A DNA stretch of 64,000 bases from Lewinellaceae bacterium (GTDB taxonomy: Bacteria > Bacteroidota > Bacteroidia > Chitinophagales > Saprospiraceae), in assembly GCA_020636445.1 (NCBI GenBank), contig JACJXV010000007.1, positions 1-64,000 on the forward strand, written 5' to 3'. The translations under genes and the position numbers were made by a program. Under the pieces are notes generated by a model. It was not told the origin of the DNA, made no database searches, and worked only from the letters and a program-made list of their open reading frames with translations. Below, in pieces: positions 43,519-52,844 of this stretch (the stretch's first letter is position 1; each line of letters opens with the position of its first letter).

Positions 43519-44634
43519 TTAGTTACTCAGCATAACCGGCATAACCAGCATGAGGATATCTTCCGTCTCAGCTTGTTCGGAAGGAAGCAGAATTCCTGCC
43601 CGCGTTGGGGTTGATAACTCGATGCGTACTTCATCCGATTCCATTACACTAAGCATTTCCACGAGGAACTTCGCATTGAATCCAATCGTCAGCGCATTCC
43701 CATCGTAGCTACAGGGTAATTGTTCGGTAGCTTCATTGGAAAAGTCTAAATCCTGTGCGGAAACCGTCAGACTACCCTCACTAATTGTCAGAATAACCTG
43801 GTTAGTGGTTTTATTAGCATAAATGGCAATCCGCTTCAGGGAATTCTGAAAATCCATCCGGGAAATAACCAGCAAATTAGGGTTGTCCACCGGAATAACG
43901 GCATTGTAATCGGGGTAACGTGCATCAATCAGTCGGCAAACCAGTTGGGCCCCGCCAAAGGAGAAAAACGCGTTTGCTTTATTAAAGGAGAGCGTAATTT
44001 CCTCGGAGGCAGGAAGGGCATTTTTCAACAAATTGAGCGCCTTCTTGGGAACAATAAAGGTCGTCGATACGGAACTCGAAATGTCGGTACAAATATACCG
44101 AACCAGTTTATGCGCATCCGTAGCAACCATTGAGAGTTTATTAAAATCAACCTGGAAATAAACCCCCATCATAGCCGGACGAAGCTCATCGTTGCTCGTT
44201 GCAAAAAGCGTTTTATTGATCCCATGGATCAATGCTCCGCCGGATAAGGTAACTGTTTCTACATTATCGGGCTCCGGAATTGCCGGAAAGTCCGCGCCAT
44301 TTTCTCCGGCGAGTTTATATTTCCCATATGCCGAGGTGATCTCAATGGCAAAAGTATCGTCATCAATAGTCAAGGTTATGGGCTGCTGCGGCAGGGCCTT
44401 AAGCGTATCCAGTAAGATTTTTGCAGGTACTGCAACCATCCCATCCGAATCGGACATCACATCAATCTGGGTAGTAATTGAGGTTTCCAGATCGGAGGCA
44501 GCAATGGTCAACTTGTTATCGCTAATCGTGAAGAGGAAGTCTTCCAGAATAGGTAATACAGGATTGGAACCAATAGATCCGGCAGCAAGTTGTAAGTGCT
44601 TGAGCAATTCGGAAGAGGATACGCTGAATTTCAT
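43519..44634 (-). CDS. dnaN: DNA polymerase III beta subunit (sliding clamp)
   Basis: The 371-residue protein begins MKFSVSSSELLKHLQLAAG and shows the three-domain clamp pattern (residues about 1-120, 125-245, 250-371), including the hydrophobic C-terminus MLVMPVMLSN. The dimer encircles DNA and tethers the polymerase and repair factors. The gene is not next to dnaA in this window. A TACCTTTG promoter box lies 48 bp before the ATG, facing a divergent one for the M16 gene. Confidence 0.97.
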   Translation of the reverse strand: MKFSVSSSELLKHLQLAAGSIGSNPVLPILEDFLFTISDNKLTIAASDLETSITTQIDVMSDSDGMVAVPAKILLDTLKALPQQPITLTIDDDTFAIEITSAYGKYKLAGENGADFPAIPEPDNVETVTLSGGALIHGINKTLFATSNDELRPAMMGVYFQVDFNKLSMVATDAHKLVRYICTDISSSVSTTFIVPKKALNLLKNALPASEEITLSFNKANAFFSFGGAQLVCRLIDARYPDYNAVIPVDNPNLLVISRMDFQNSLKRIAIYANKTTNQVILTISEGSLTVSAQDLDFSNEATEQLPCSYDGNALTIGFNAKFLVEMLSVMESDEVRIELSTPTRAGILLPSEQAETEDILMLVMPVMLSN

Positions 44635-44682
44635 AGTTGTTGGTAGTATTTTCCAGGGCTATATGTAGTCTGTTTCAACTAA

Positions 44683-44690
44683 CAAAGGTA
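44683..44690 (-). promoter_or_regulatory. -7 promoter box of dnaN
   Basis: TACCTTTG on the minus strand, an exact TAnnTTTG match, 48 bp upstream of the ATG. A -33 element at standard spacing is not evident. Confidence 0.5.
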
Positions 44691-44764
44691 GTGTTTCAGG
44701 CTTATTTATTTTGACCAAATAATTAACAGGCTGTGGAAAACCTGTTTTGTCCAGCAGATTGCGT

Positions 44765-44772
44765 TACCTTTG
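44765..44772 (+). promoter_or_regulatory. -7 promoter box of the M16 homologue
   Basis: TACCTTTG lies 17 bp before the ATG at 44790, with TTTTG about 15 bp upstream of the box. This supports the shorter start, since the open frame from 44733 would run through the box. Confidence 0.55.
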
Positions 44773-44789
44773 CCCCGAAAAAAATAAAA

Positions 44790-46070
44790 ATGCCCAATCG
44801 TCGTCGCGCACCTCGTATTCATCCGGTACAAAAACTTACTATTCCCCCCGTGGAGGAGTACCGCCTGGATAATGGCTTGCCGGTCTATGCCGTGAACATG
44901 GGCACCCAGGAAGTCATTCGCCTGGATCTTATTTTTCATGGTGGGCGTCCCCATGAACACAAACCGATGGTTGCGCGGGCCACTATCGCCCAAATTCGCG
45001 AAGGATCTCCGCGTGTTTCGGGAGCTTACCTGGCTGATCGGCTTGACTATTTTGGCAGTAGCCTGTCGACGCCCGCCCAGCTCGATTTTTCCCAGTTGAC
45101 GGTTCACTGCATGAATAAATACCTGCCCCAGGTATTGCCTTTGATTACAGATATCCTGACGGATCCGGCTTTCCCGGAAGAAGAACTGGTCTCTTATATT
45201 CGCCGGAATTTGCAGCGCTTGCAGGTGGAGTTAAGCAAAACCGATGTAGTAGCTTACCGCGCAATTACCGAACAATTGTATGGCTCTCACCACCCCTACG
45301 GATGGAATAGCACCACGGAAATATATCAGGCGCTACAACGCGACGACCTGGTTCGGCATTACCACTCCTGGATGCACGCTGGCAATGCGCAGTGCTTTGT
45401 CGCGGGCCAGGTAACTGCCGACACGCTGGCACAGTTGAATGCCTCGCTGGGGCAGGATCTGCCCGCGCGTCCGGCTCCGCCACCAACGGTATTACCCCCT
45501 TATGAGCCCGGAGAACGGCGTGTCTCCATTGAACGCCAGGATAGCCTGCAAACCTCAATCCGGATCGGCCGCCCCATGTTCAGCCGCCACCACCCCGATT
45601 ACCATGGGCTGTCGGTGCTGAATACTATTCTGGGAGGCTATTTTGGCTCCCGTCTAATGACGAATATCCGGGAAGAAAAAGGCTACACCTATAATATTTA
45701 TTCTACGCTGGATACTATGCGGTTTGACGGCTGTTTCTACATCGCCGCTGAAGTTGGTAATACCTACGTAGAAGACACCCGAAAACAGATCTACGAAGAA
45801 ATCGACCGCCTCCAACAGGACCTGGTCGATGAAGAAGAACTGGAAATGGTGCGTAGCTATATTCTGGGCACTTACCTCACCACCCTCGATGGTCCCTTTA
45901 ATGTAGGCGACCTCGTACGCAGCCTGATTTCCGAAGGCCTTACCCTTGATTTTTTCCGCGAAGCCGTTGATGTTGTCCGCGAAATCGATGCAACCCAAAT
46001 TCGCGACCTCGCACAGCTTTACCTTCGCCCCGAGGACATGTATGAAACATTGGTGGGGGCACGTGGTTAA
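44790..46070 (+). CDS. M16B peptidase-like protein without zinc motif
   Basis: The start is set at 44790, behind the promoter box. The 426-residue protein has the two M16 half-domains: YRLDNGLPVYAVNM and LDLIFHGGRPHEHKP at the start, and a second half with REEKGYTYNIYST (about 290-302), which carries the conserved Arg-Tyr pair. Where active members have HxxEH, this protein reads ARATIAQIREG, so it cannot bind zinc in the usual way. Such non-catalytic subunits usually dimerise with an active M16 protein encoded next door. None is adjacent here. Cytosolic or periplasmic; no clear signal peptide. Confidence 0.87.
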   Translation: MPNRRRAPRIHPVQKLTIPPVEEYRLDNGLPVYAVNMGTQEVIRLDLIFHGGRPHEHKPMVARATIAQIREGSPRVSGAYLADRLDYFGSSLSTPAQLDFSQLTVHCMNKYLPQVLPLITDILTDPAFPEEELVSYIRRNLQRLQVELSKTDVVAYRAITEQLYGSHHPYGWNSTTEIYQALQRDDLVRHYHSWMHAGNAQCFVAGQVTADTLAQLNASLGQDLPARPAPPPTVLPPYEPGERRVSIERQDSLQTSIRIGRPMFSRHHPDYHGLSVLNTILGGYFGSRLMTNIREEKGYTYNIYSTLDTMRFDGCFYIAAEVGNTYVEDTRKQIYEEIDRLQQDLVDEEELEMVRSYILGTYLTTLDGPFNVGDLVRSLISEGLTLDFFREAVDVVREIDATQIRDLAQLYLRPEDMYETLVGARG

Positions 46071-46315
46071 CCACTTGATTTCGACACTTTAGGGTCAATT
46101 TCTTTCTCCGGACGGGCTTTCCGTGGATTTGTTCAAATTGCCCGCGCGTTTTTTTTAATTTTCGCTTATTTTTCACGTCATTTGCAGCGCACAACAGCAG
46201 GAAGTATAACGACTCATTTTTTTCAATACCAGTGTATTAAACCAATTGAGTAGTACAATAAATTCTTCCTTTCTGACGTTTAGAACCGATTTTTTGAATT
46301 AGGTAAAAGAGTTGA

Positions 46316-47347
46316 ATGAAACTGTTTAGCTTTTTTAAGCAGGAGCTCGCCATAGATTTAGGTACGGCTAACACGCTCATCATACAAGACGATAAAATTG
46401 TTGTCGATGAACCTTCCATCGTAGCAATTGACCGCAGAACCTCCCAGACGATTGCCGTGGGGCGAAAAGCCATGCAGATGCATGAAAAAACCCACGAAGA
46501 CATCAAAACTATCCGTCCCCTTAAGGATGGTGTTATCGCTGACTTTCAGGCCGCCGAGAGCATGATTGAAGGCTTTATCAATATGATCGGAGGGCGTCGC
46601 CGGTTCTTTTCCCATATGAAAATGGTTATCTGTATCCCCTCCGGTATTACCGAAGTGGAAAAGCGAGCCGTTTTTGATTCTGCTGATCACGTAGACTCCA
46701 AGGAAACCTACCTGATCCACGAGCCGATGGCGGCTGCCCTGGGGATTGGCCTCGATGTAGAAGAACCACAGGGAAACATGATTATTGATATTGGTGGAGG
46801 GACTACCGAAATTGCCGTCATTGCGCTTTCGGGGATCGTTTGCGATCAATCCATCCGTATTGCCGGGGATGAGTTCACCAGCGATATTATCAGCTACATG
46901 AAACGCCAGCATAATATTTTGATCGGCGAACGTACTGCTGAACAAATCAAAATTCATGCTGGTTCTGCCCTGCATGAGCTGGAGGACGGCCCTGAGGATT
47001 TTGCCGTTAATGGCCGTGACTTGATGACGGGCATCCCCAAACAAATCAAAGTGTCATACCGGGAAATTGCTCACTGCCTCGACAAATCGATTTCCAAGAT
47101 TGAAGACGCTGTTCTTAAAGCCCTGGAAGCGACTCCCCCGGAATTGGCAAGTGATATTTACCGCACAGGATTGTACCTCACCGGTGGTGGCGCGCTGCTC
47201 CGTGGTTTGGACAAGCGCTTGTCAATGAAAACCAAACTTCCGGTACATGTTGCCGATGATCCATTGCGCGCCGTGGTGCGTGGTACGGGCATTGCCCTGA
47301 AGAATACCGACCGCTTCTCTTTCTTGATTGACCGTAAAAGCGTCTAA
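46316..47347 (+). CDS. mreB: Rod-shape determining protein, actin-like
   Basis: The 343-residue actin homologue has phosphate 1 motif IDLGTANTLI (about 14-23), phosphate 2 motif IDIGGGTTEIAV (about 154-165) and adenosine motif LTGGGALLRGLD (about 287-298). MreB filaments bind the inner membrane and guide the elongasome that synthesises side-wall peptidoglycan. mreC, mreD and mrdA follow in order. A leader of about 130 bp without clear promoter consensus precedes it. Confidence 0.97.
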   Translation: MKLFSFFKQELAIDLGTANTLIIQDDKIVVDEPSIVAIDRRTSQTIAVGRKAMQMHEKTHEDIKTIRPLKDGVIADFQAAESMIEGFINMIGGRRRFFSHMKMVICIPSGITEVEKRAVFDSADHVDSKETYLIHEPMAAALGIGLDVEEPQGNMIIDIGGGTTEIAVIALSGIVCDQSIRIAGDEFTSDIISYMKRQHNILIGERTAEQIKIHAGSALHELEDGPEDFAVNGRDLMTGIPKQIKVSYREIAHCLDKSISKIEDAVLKALEATPPELASDIYRTGLYLTGGGALLRGLDKRLSMKTKLPVHVADDPLRAVVRGTGIALKNTDRFSFLIDRKSV

Positions 47348-47354
47348 TCTTTAG

Positions 47355-47387
47355 CTGGGTGGCAGTAAGTACTTGCCTGCCACCCAG
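47355..47387 (+). terminator. Stem-loop between mreB and mreC
   Basis: Perfect 11-bp stem CTGGGTGGCAG (47355-47365) with CTGCCACCCAG (47377-47387), starting 8 bp after the mreB stop. There is no T-run. It may partly terminate or stabilise mreB mRNA so that MreB is made in excess of MreC, MreD and PBP2 (inference). Confidence 0.5.
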
Positions 47388-47512
47388 TTGAAAAGAGAAC
47401 AACCCACCAGGGTACTGCAACCGATCTTTAAAGCCAGCGTATCCCCAATCCAATGCCAATGGGAGTCTTCCCAATCGTTTTGGTTTCGGATTAACTGCGA
47501 AATTGCTACCCG

Positions 47513-48346
47513 ATGTCCACCTTGTTACAGTTACTTACGCGCCTGGGATCTGTTTTTATTTTCCTTTTCCTGGAAGGTATCTGCATCTATCTGGTTGTTC
47601 GGTATAACGAAGGACAGGAGCGAATTTTTATTAATTCCACCAACATCATCGCCGGCAAACTTACCGAACAAAGCGACCGGTTCCATCGCTTTTTCAACTT
47701 ATCCACCGAAAACACCCGGCTATTAGCCGAAAATGCCCGCCTGCGTGCGCAAATTGCCAGCGCACAATACCCGGATCAACTAGAACGTGATTCCGCCATT
47801 GTCCTTAGCCCCGATAGCCTGGTTCTGCAACAGTATACCTTTACCGGTGCGGAAGTGGTAGGCAACTCGGTTGCGCTCCGCAATAACATGCTCACCCTGA
47901 ACAGGGGATCCCGCCATGGAATTCGCCCGAACATGGGCGTTATTACTGAAAACGGGGTGGTAGGTATTGTTCGCCAGGTAGGCCGTCATTTTTCATCGGT
48001 TATGTCAGTACTGCATGCCCAATCCCGGATCAGTGCCCGTATTCGGGGAGAACGCTACTTCGGATCCTTGACCTGGCAAGGCCCTGACCCCCGCATTATG
48101 TCCCTGGAGGATGTTCCCAAATATGCACAAATAGCCGTTGGCGACACCGTCGAAACCAGTGGTTATTCCGAGCTGTTTCCGGCCGAAATCCTGATTGGAA
48201 CCATCACTGCTTATTCCCTGCCGCCAGGAGAAAGCAACTATAAAATCTCGGTAAAACTGACTACCGACCTGGCCCGCGTCCAGTACGTTTATGTTGTTAA
48301 TAACTTGTTCCAACCGGAGCTGGACTCTCTCCGACAAGCGAAATAA
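47513..48346 (+). CDS. mreC: Rod-shape determining protein MreC
   Basis: The 277-residue bitopic protein has a membrane segment (about 12-30), a periplasmic coiled coil (about 50-90, TENTRLLAENARLRAQI) and a beta-rich MreC core (about 105-265) with GIRPNMGVITENGVVGIV and DTVETSGYSELFPAEILIG. It bridges MreB and the periplasmic penicillin-binding proteins. The next gene mreD begins 2 bp after its stop. Confidence 0.95.
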   Translation: MSTLLQLLTRLGSVFIFLFLEGICIYLVVRYNEGQERIFINSTNIIAGKLTEQSDRFHRFFNLSTENTRLLAENARLRAQIASAQYPDQLERDSAIVLSPDSLVLQQYTFTGAEVVGNSVALRNNMLTLNRGSRHGIRPNMGVITENGVVGIVRQVGRHFSSVMSVLHAQSRISARIRGERYFGSLTWQGPDPRIMSLEDVPKYAQIAVGDTVETSGYSELFPAEILIGTITAYSLPPGESNYKISVKLTTDLARVQYVYVVNNLFQPELDSLRQAK

Positions 48347-48348
48347 CC

Positions 48349-48873
48349 ATGACTGGAAACCCAATCCTCATTAACAGCCTCCGCTTTATTATCCTGCTTT
48401 TCCTTCAGGTGCTTGTACTCAAACAAATTTCCCTTGGGCCCATTGGCCCTTATTTCATCGGCATCCAGGTATATCCGCTTTTTATCCTGCTGCTACCCTT
48501 TCGAACCTCCCGCGAATTAATACTGCTACTGGCGTTCGCCATGGGCCTGGCTGTCGATCTCTTTTATGATTCACCCGGCGTTCATGCTGGCGCCGCGGTT
48601 TTTACGGCCTTTGTACGGCCGGCTATCTTACGGCGGCTTGAACCTCGTGGTGGTTATACGGTAACTTATAGCCCAACAATGCGCCGCTATTCATTCGCCT
48701 GGTTCTGGCGCTATGCGGCCTTCATGCTGGTGTTTCACCTGTTGTTCTATTTCTCGCTGGAAGTATTCACCCCGGTGTTCTGGATAGAAATTCTAGTTAA
48801 AACCTTGCTTACCTCCCTCGTTTCCTTGATTTTTGTCTTAATTTTAATGTTGATCTTCAATCCCTTAGATTGA
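48349..48873 (+). CDS. mreD: Rod-shape determining protein MreD
   Basis: The 174-residue protein has about five or six membrane segments. The sequence is poorly conserved, but its position between mreC and mrdA and its size fit MreD. Recognisable features are PYFIGIQVYPLFILLLPF and the acidic loop DLFYDSPGVHAGAAVF typical of the family. It is an integral membrane member of the elongation complex. It starts 2 bp after mreC, indicating translational coupling. Confidence 0.9.
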   Translation: MTGNPILINSLRFIILLFLQVLVLKQISLGPIGPYFIGIQVYPLFILLLPFRTSRELILLLAFAMGLAVDLFYDSPGVHAGAAVFTAFVRPAILRRLEPRGGYTVTYSPTMRRYSFAWFWRYAAFMLVFHLLFYFSLEVFTPVFWIEILVKTLLTSLVSLIFVLILMLIFNPLD

Positions 48874-48925
48874 GCCCGATTCAATCCTTATTTACCAGGG
48901 ATTAACTTAACCGTAGTTTACTAAA

Positions 48926-50779
48926 ATGCCATCAACACAGAGTCGCCAGTTGTCTATCCAGGTTTTGTTTGTCGTTGCGGCACTCATTCTTGGCTTCCAG
49001 GCCCTCAATTTACAGGTACTTGATAAAACCTTCCGCAGTAAAGCCGATACCGTTGCTATTGAAAAATATACGAATTATCCTGCCCGGGGATTGATCTACG
49101 ATCGGGAAGGGCGCCTGATGGTTTACAACAACCCGATGTATGATTTGCTGGTAACCTACAATCAAATCAACTGGGCGATGGATACGGCTAAATTTTGTGA
49201 GCTTCTGGAAATCGACCGGGAGTATTTTGTCCAGAACCTGCAAAAGGATTGGCGCAGTGGCCGTTTTTCCAAAAGTGTCCCTTTCGTTTTTCTCAGTAAA
49301 ATTTCTGCAGAACGCTTCGCCCGCTTTCAGGAAAGTCTGTACCAGTTCCCGGGGTTTGAAGTACAGCTCCGCAACGCGCGTGAATACCCCATTCCGGTGG
49401 CTGCCCATGTGCTGGGGTACATCCGGGAGGTAAACAAAGCTGAAACCGAAAAAACCCCAGAAACGTATGTTCCCGGGGATTACATCGGGGCCAGTGGCCT
49501 CGAACAATCCTATGAAGATCACCTTCGCGGGGAAAAAGGCTTCAGCTTTATTTTAAAGGACAACCTGGGGCGGGTCCAGGGCGCCTACAAAAATGGCACC
49601 TTAGATACGGAACCAAAATCAGGGAAAGACCTCATAACCTCCATTGACCTGGAACTGCAACTCTATGCAGAAAAGCTAATGCAAAATAAGCGTGGAGGAA
49701 TTGTGGCCATTGAACCTGCAACGGGGGAAATCCTGGCGATGATTAGCGCCCCAACTTATGACCCCAACCAGCTGACCATTACCAACAACAACCGGGGCGA
49801 TGCGTACATGGATCTCCAAACTGATGAAAATATTCCCCTGTTCAACCGTGCGATCAGTGCTCAATATCCCCCGGGGTCTCTTTTTAAACCCTTGCTGGCG
49901 TTGGTTGCCCTGCAAAAAGAAACGCTAAAACCAAATCGCACCATCGGCTGTAGCGGTGGTTATTTCCTGGGCGGACAACGCTTAACCGGATGCCATGGTC
50001 ATCCTACCTGTACCTCCGTATCTATGGCCATTCAGCATTCTTGTAATGCTTATTTTGTTACCGTTTTCCGGGAACTCCTCGATGCTTACGGCTCCAATAA
50101 TCCAGGCCGCGGCCTGGATACTCTTAGTAATTACCTCTCTGCTTTCGGGTTTGGCAAGCCTTTAGGGGTGGATTTTCCCGGAGAAAAGCCCGGCAACTAC
50201 CCAACAACCCCCTTTTACAACAACTGGTTTAAGGGTCAACGCTGGAACTCCGTCTGGGTGCGCTCCGTAGGTATTGGCCAGGGCGAAATGCTTACTACCA
50301 ACCTTCAGTTGGCTAATGCGGCCGCGATGATCGCTAATCGGGGCTGGTTTATAACGCCCCACCTGGTGAAAGGCTACCGAAATAGCCAGGAAAAAATTGA
50401 TGCCCAATACCGCACGCCCCGAAAAGTGGGTATCCGCCCTGAATACTTTGACCTTGTGGTGGACGGTATGGAAAAAGTTACTATTGCCGGTACCGCACGC
50501 CGCGCCTTTATCGAGGACATTTCGGTTTGCGGAAAAACCGGAACCGCCGAGAACCCCCACGGCGAAGACCACTCCATTTTCTTTTGTTTTGCCCCTAAGG
50601 AAAACCCTAAGATTGCCATTGCCGTATATATCGAAAACGCTGGATTTGGCGGAACGTACGCCGCACCTATCGCCAGCCTGATGATCGAAAAATACATAAA
50701 GGGAGAAATACGGGGTACCCAACGCCAATGGCTGGAAACACAAATGCTGGAGAAAAACCTGCTCAACATCAAACCCTAG
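48926..50779 (+). CDS. mrdA: Penicillin-binding protein 2 (elongasome transpeptidase)
   Basis: The 617-residue protein has an N-terminal anchor (about 8-28), a PBP dimerisation region (RGLIYDREGRLMVYN, about 54-68) and a transpeptidase domain. The domain has SxxK at Ser318-Lys321 (PPGSLFKP), SxN as HSCNAYF (about 370) and KTG in CGKTGTAENP (about 535). It cross-links side-wall peptidoglycan in the MreBCD machinery. Its usual partner rodA is not next; a CapA-family gene follows instead. Confidence 0.96.
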   Translation: MPSTQSRQLSIQVLFVVAALILGFQALNLQVLDKTFRSKADTVAIEKYTNYPARGLIYDREGRLMVYNNPMYDLLVTYNQINWAMDTAKFCELLEIDREYFVQNLQKDWRSGRFSKSVPFVFLSKISAERFARFQESLYQFPGFEVQLRNAREYPIPVAAHVLGYIREVNKAETEKTPETYVPGDYIGASGLEQSYEDHLRGEKGFSFILKDNLGRVQGAYKNGTLDTEPKSGKDLITSIDLELQLYAEKLMQNKRGGIVAIEPATGEILAMISAPTYDPNQLTITNNNRGDAYMDLQTDENIPLFNRAISAQYPPGSLFKPLLALVALQKETLKPNRTIGCSGGYFLGGQRLTGCHGHPTCTSVSMAIQHSCNAYFVTVFRELLDAYGSNNPGRGLDTLSNYLSAFGFGKPLGVDFPGEKPGNYPTTPFYNNWFKGQRWNSVWVRSVGIGQGEMLTTNLQLANAAAMIANRGWFITPHLVKGYRNSQEKIDAQYRTPRKVGIRPEYFDLVVDGMEKVTIAGTARRAFIEDISVCGKTGTAENPHGEDHSIFFCFAPKENPKIAIAVYIENAGFGGTYAAPIASLMIEKYIKGEIRGTQRQWLETQMLEKNLLNIKP

Positions 50780-50826
50780 CGCTCCCCGGCCATTTTCAAA
50801 AAGTCATTTTGCTGTAAACCTATACC

Positions 50827-52011
50827 ATGATCCGCATCTTTCTAGCTATTGCTTTGTCCTGGTGCCTCGGAGGATCTGTTCTGGGGCAGGAAGCTGCTAC
50901 TCCCTCCGCTACTTCCCGTCTGCGGTTAACGTTTGTCGGTGACATCATGGGCCATGGTGGTCAGATCGCTGCAGCTCAACTTGAACCTGGCTATTATGAT
51001 TACTCCCCGGGGTTTCGTTTCGTTGCCCCCTTGCTTCAACAAGCAGATTTAGCTGTTGGAAACCTCGAACTCACGCTCCCCGGAGGTCCTCCTTACACGG
51101 GTTACCCCATGTTCCGAAGCCCCGACGAATTAGCGCTGGCATTGCGCAATGCAGGTTTCGATCTCCTCGTGACCGCCAATAATCACTCGAATGACGGTGG
51201 TTTAATTGGGGTGCAAAACACCATCAAAACCCTCCGGGAATATGGTTTTTGGCAAACCGGAACCTTTCTCGACTCCCTCCATCGCGATGCCCGCTACCCG
51301 CTAATTGTCTATAAAGGTCCCTTTAAATTGGTATTCCTGAATTATACCTACGGCACCAACGGCCTTCCAAATCGCAAACCTACCATTGTTAATCTGATCG
51401 ATGAAAAGCAGATGGAGGCAGATATGGCCGTTGCCCGCGCCCTGGAACCCGATGCTATTTTTGTCGTTATGCACTGGGGTGACGAATACCAACTCCGCGA
51501 AAATCAAGGGCAACGAGATCTTACCGACAAACTATTTCGATGGGGAGCCGATGTCATTATTGGTTCTCACCCGCACGTGATACAACCCCTCGAAGAGCGC
51601 ACCGTTGTAAGGCCCGATAGCTCCCGGGAACAGGTTTTAGTAGCCTATTCCCTGGGAAACTTCGTTTCCTCCCAGAACAAAAAATATACGGATATGGGAC
51701 TAATGGTTGAGGTAGAGCTGGAAAAAGACTGGACCACACAACGCACCCGGATTGCCGGACACGACTACATTCCTATCTTTCGGTATATTCACAAAGACAC
51801 GAATGGGCGGACCGTCTATTATGCGCTCCCCGCTGCTGCCTTTGCCGACGCCAGTAGTAACGATCCTTTGCCAATCCCTGCCAGTACCCGGGCCAGTATG
51901 ATCGCAACCTTAAAAGCCGTTCGCGAACACCTGGGTAAGTTTGGCAGCTCCGAGCGTAAAGTGTCCATCGCTGAACTCATTCCTGGCTCCTTCACCACCG
52001 GTAACGAATAA
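50827..52011 (+). CDS. Exported CapA-family (metallophosphatase-like) protein
   Basis: The 394-residue protein has a signal peptide (MIRIFLAIALSWCLGGSVLGQ) and a CapA/PgsA domain: FVGDIMGHGGQ (about 37-47), AVGNLELTLPG, TANNHSNDGG, VVMHWGDEYQLR and GSHPHVIQPLE. The conserved His and Asp residues suggest a metal-dependent phosphoesterase fold; the name comes from poly-gamma-glutamate capsule genes. No other pgs/cap gene is nearby, so a capsule role is not supported. It may act on envelope polymers alongside the elongasome genes upstream, by context only. Confidence 0.9.
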   Translation: MIRIFLAIALSWCLGGSVLGQEAATPSATSRLRLTFVGDIMGHGGQIAAAQLEPGYYDYSPGFRFVAPLLQQADLAVGNLELTLPGGPPYTGYPMFRSPDELALALRNAGFDLLVTANNHSNDGGLIGVQNTIKTLREYGFWQTGTFLDSLHRDARYPLIVYKGPFKLVFLNYTYGTNGLPNRKPTIVNLIDEKQMEADMAVARALEPDAIFVVMHWGDEYQLRENQGQRDLTDKLFRWGADVIIGSHPHVIQPLEERTVVRPDSSREQVLVAYSLGNFVSSQNKKYTDMGLMVEVELEKDWTTQRTRIAGHDYIPIFRYIHKDTNGRTVYYALPAAAFADASSNDPLPIPASTRASMIATLKAVREHLGKFGSSERKVSIAELIPGSFTTGNE

Positions 52012-52016
52012 CACTT

Positions 52017-52541
52017 ATGATCGTTTCTGCTATTGTGGCCATGGCCCAAAACCGCGTCATCGGTAATGACCAGGACATTCCCTGGCACCTGTCCGGAGAT
52101 TTGCAGTTTTTTAAGAAAACAACCCTGAATCATCACGTGATTATGGGACGCCTTACCTTCCAGGCGATTGGCCGCCCACTACCCAAGCGAACCAATATTA
52201 TTGTGACCCGCGATCCCTTCTTTCTGGCCAATGATTGCATAGTGGTACACTCCGTTGAGGAAGGCTTACAAATAGCACTCGATAATGGCGAAACTGAGGC
52301 ATTCATTATCGGTGGGGCCCAAATTTACCAACAATCAATGCCCTATTGGGACCAAATATACCTTACCCAGGTTGAAGCAACCGTCTCAGGGGATGCCTTT
52401 TTCCCGGAAATTGACCCCAGCGAATGGCGACAGCTTTACCAGCAACGCCAACCCGCCGATGATCGCAATGACTTCCCCTATACGTTTAAACGCTTCGAAC
52501 GAATTACCGCCCCGAGTGCTATTGCTGACGAAGAAGAGTAG
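52017..52541 (+). CDS. folA: Dihydrofolate reductase
   Basis: The 174-residue enzyme opens MIVSAIVAMAQNRVIGNDQD, then IPWHLSGDLQFFKKTT and VIMGRLTFQAIGRPLPKR, with the NADPH-site FIIGGAQIYQQ. These are standard DHFR motifs, including the Trp-His and catalytic acidic region (Asp in SGDLQFF). It reduces dihydrofolate to tetrahydrofolate in the cytosol. It starts 5 bp after the CapA gene, so it is the last gene of the mre-capA run. thyA is not adjacent. Confidence 0.96.
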   Translation: MIVSAIVAMAQNRVIGNDQDIPWHLSGDLQFFKKTTLNHHVIMGRLTFQAIGRPLPKRTNIIVTRDPFFLANDCIVVHSVEEGLQIALDNGETEAFIIGGAQIYQQSMPYWDQIYLTQVEATVSGDAFFPEIDPSEWRQLYQQRQPADDRNDFPYTFKRFERITAPSAIADEEE

Positions 52542-52571
52542 CTGAATATGCGCCAACCTAAATTCCAAAGT

Positions 52572-52579
52572 TAAATTTG
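52572..52579 (+). promoter_or_regulatory. -7 promoter box ahead of the palindrome array
   Basis: TAAATTTG matches TAnnTTTG, 30 bp after folA. A transcript from here would carry all five palindromes in a leader of about 290 nt before the DUF2851 gene. No clear -33 element. Confidence 0.4.
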
Positions 52580-52644
52580 CATTTACGCAATTATGTTGTT
52601 ATATTGCATGAGATCATTGCCGCTTAGCAGCAAATATTGATTCC

Positions 52645-52844
52645 AGCCGTTGTACTACGGCTCTCCAGCACCCTTCCATATTTATATACAGCCGTTATAC
52701 ATAACGGCTCTGCATCAGCACCCTTCCGTAATGAAACAGCCGTCGCCTACGGCTCTGTATTTCTATGCAATTCAAGTACAGCCGTTGCATGCAACGGCTC
52801 TGCAATTCAACGCAATCCAGGTACAGCCGTTGCATGCAACGGCT
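52645..52844. repeat. Array of five AGCCGT...ACGGCT palindromes, 45-bp period
   Basis: Copies begin at 52645, 52690, 52738, 52780 and 52825, so the spacings are 45, 48, 42 and 45 bp. The stem AGCCGT/ACGGCT is invariant and is followed by CTCTC or CTCTG. Copy 2 extends the stem with TAT/ATA; copies 4 and 5 extend it with TGCA/TGCA to a perfect 20-bp palindrome; copies 1 and 3 have open loops. The arms therefore vary in matched pairs. Spacers share CAGCACCCTTCC (first two) and GCAATTCAA/GCAATCCAG (last ones). The array lies between folA and DUF2851. Confidence 0.85.

Noticed and set aside
52645..52844. Palindrome array as a CRISPR
   Set aside because: The repeats vary and the spacers resemble one another, the units are palindromic and few, and no cas gene is present.
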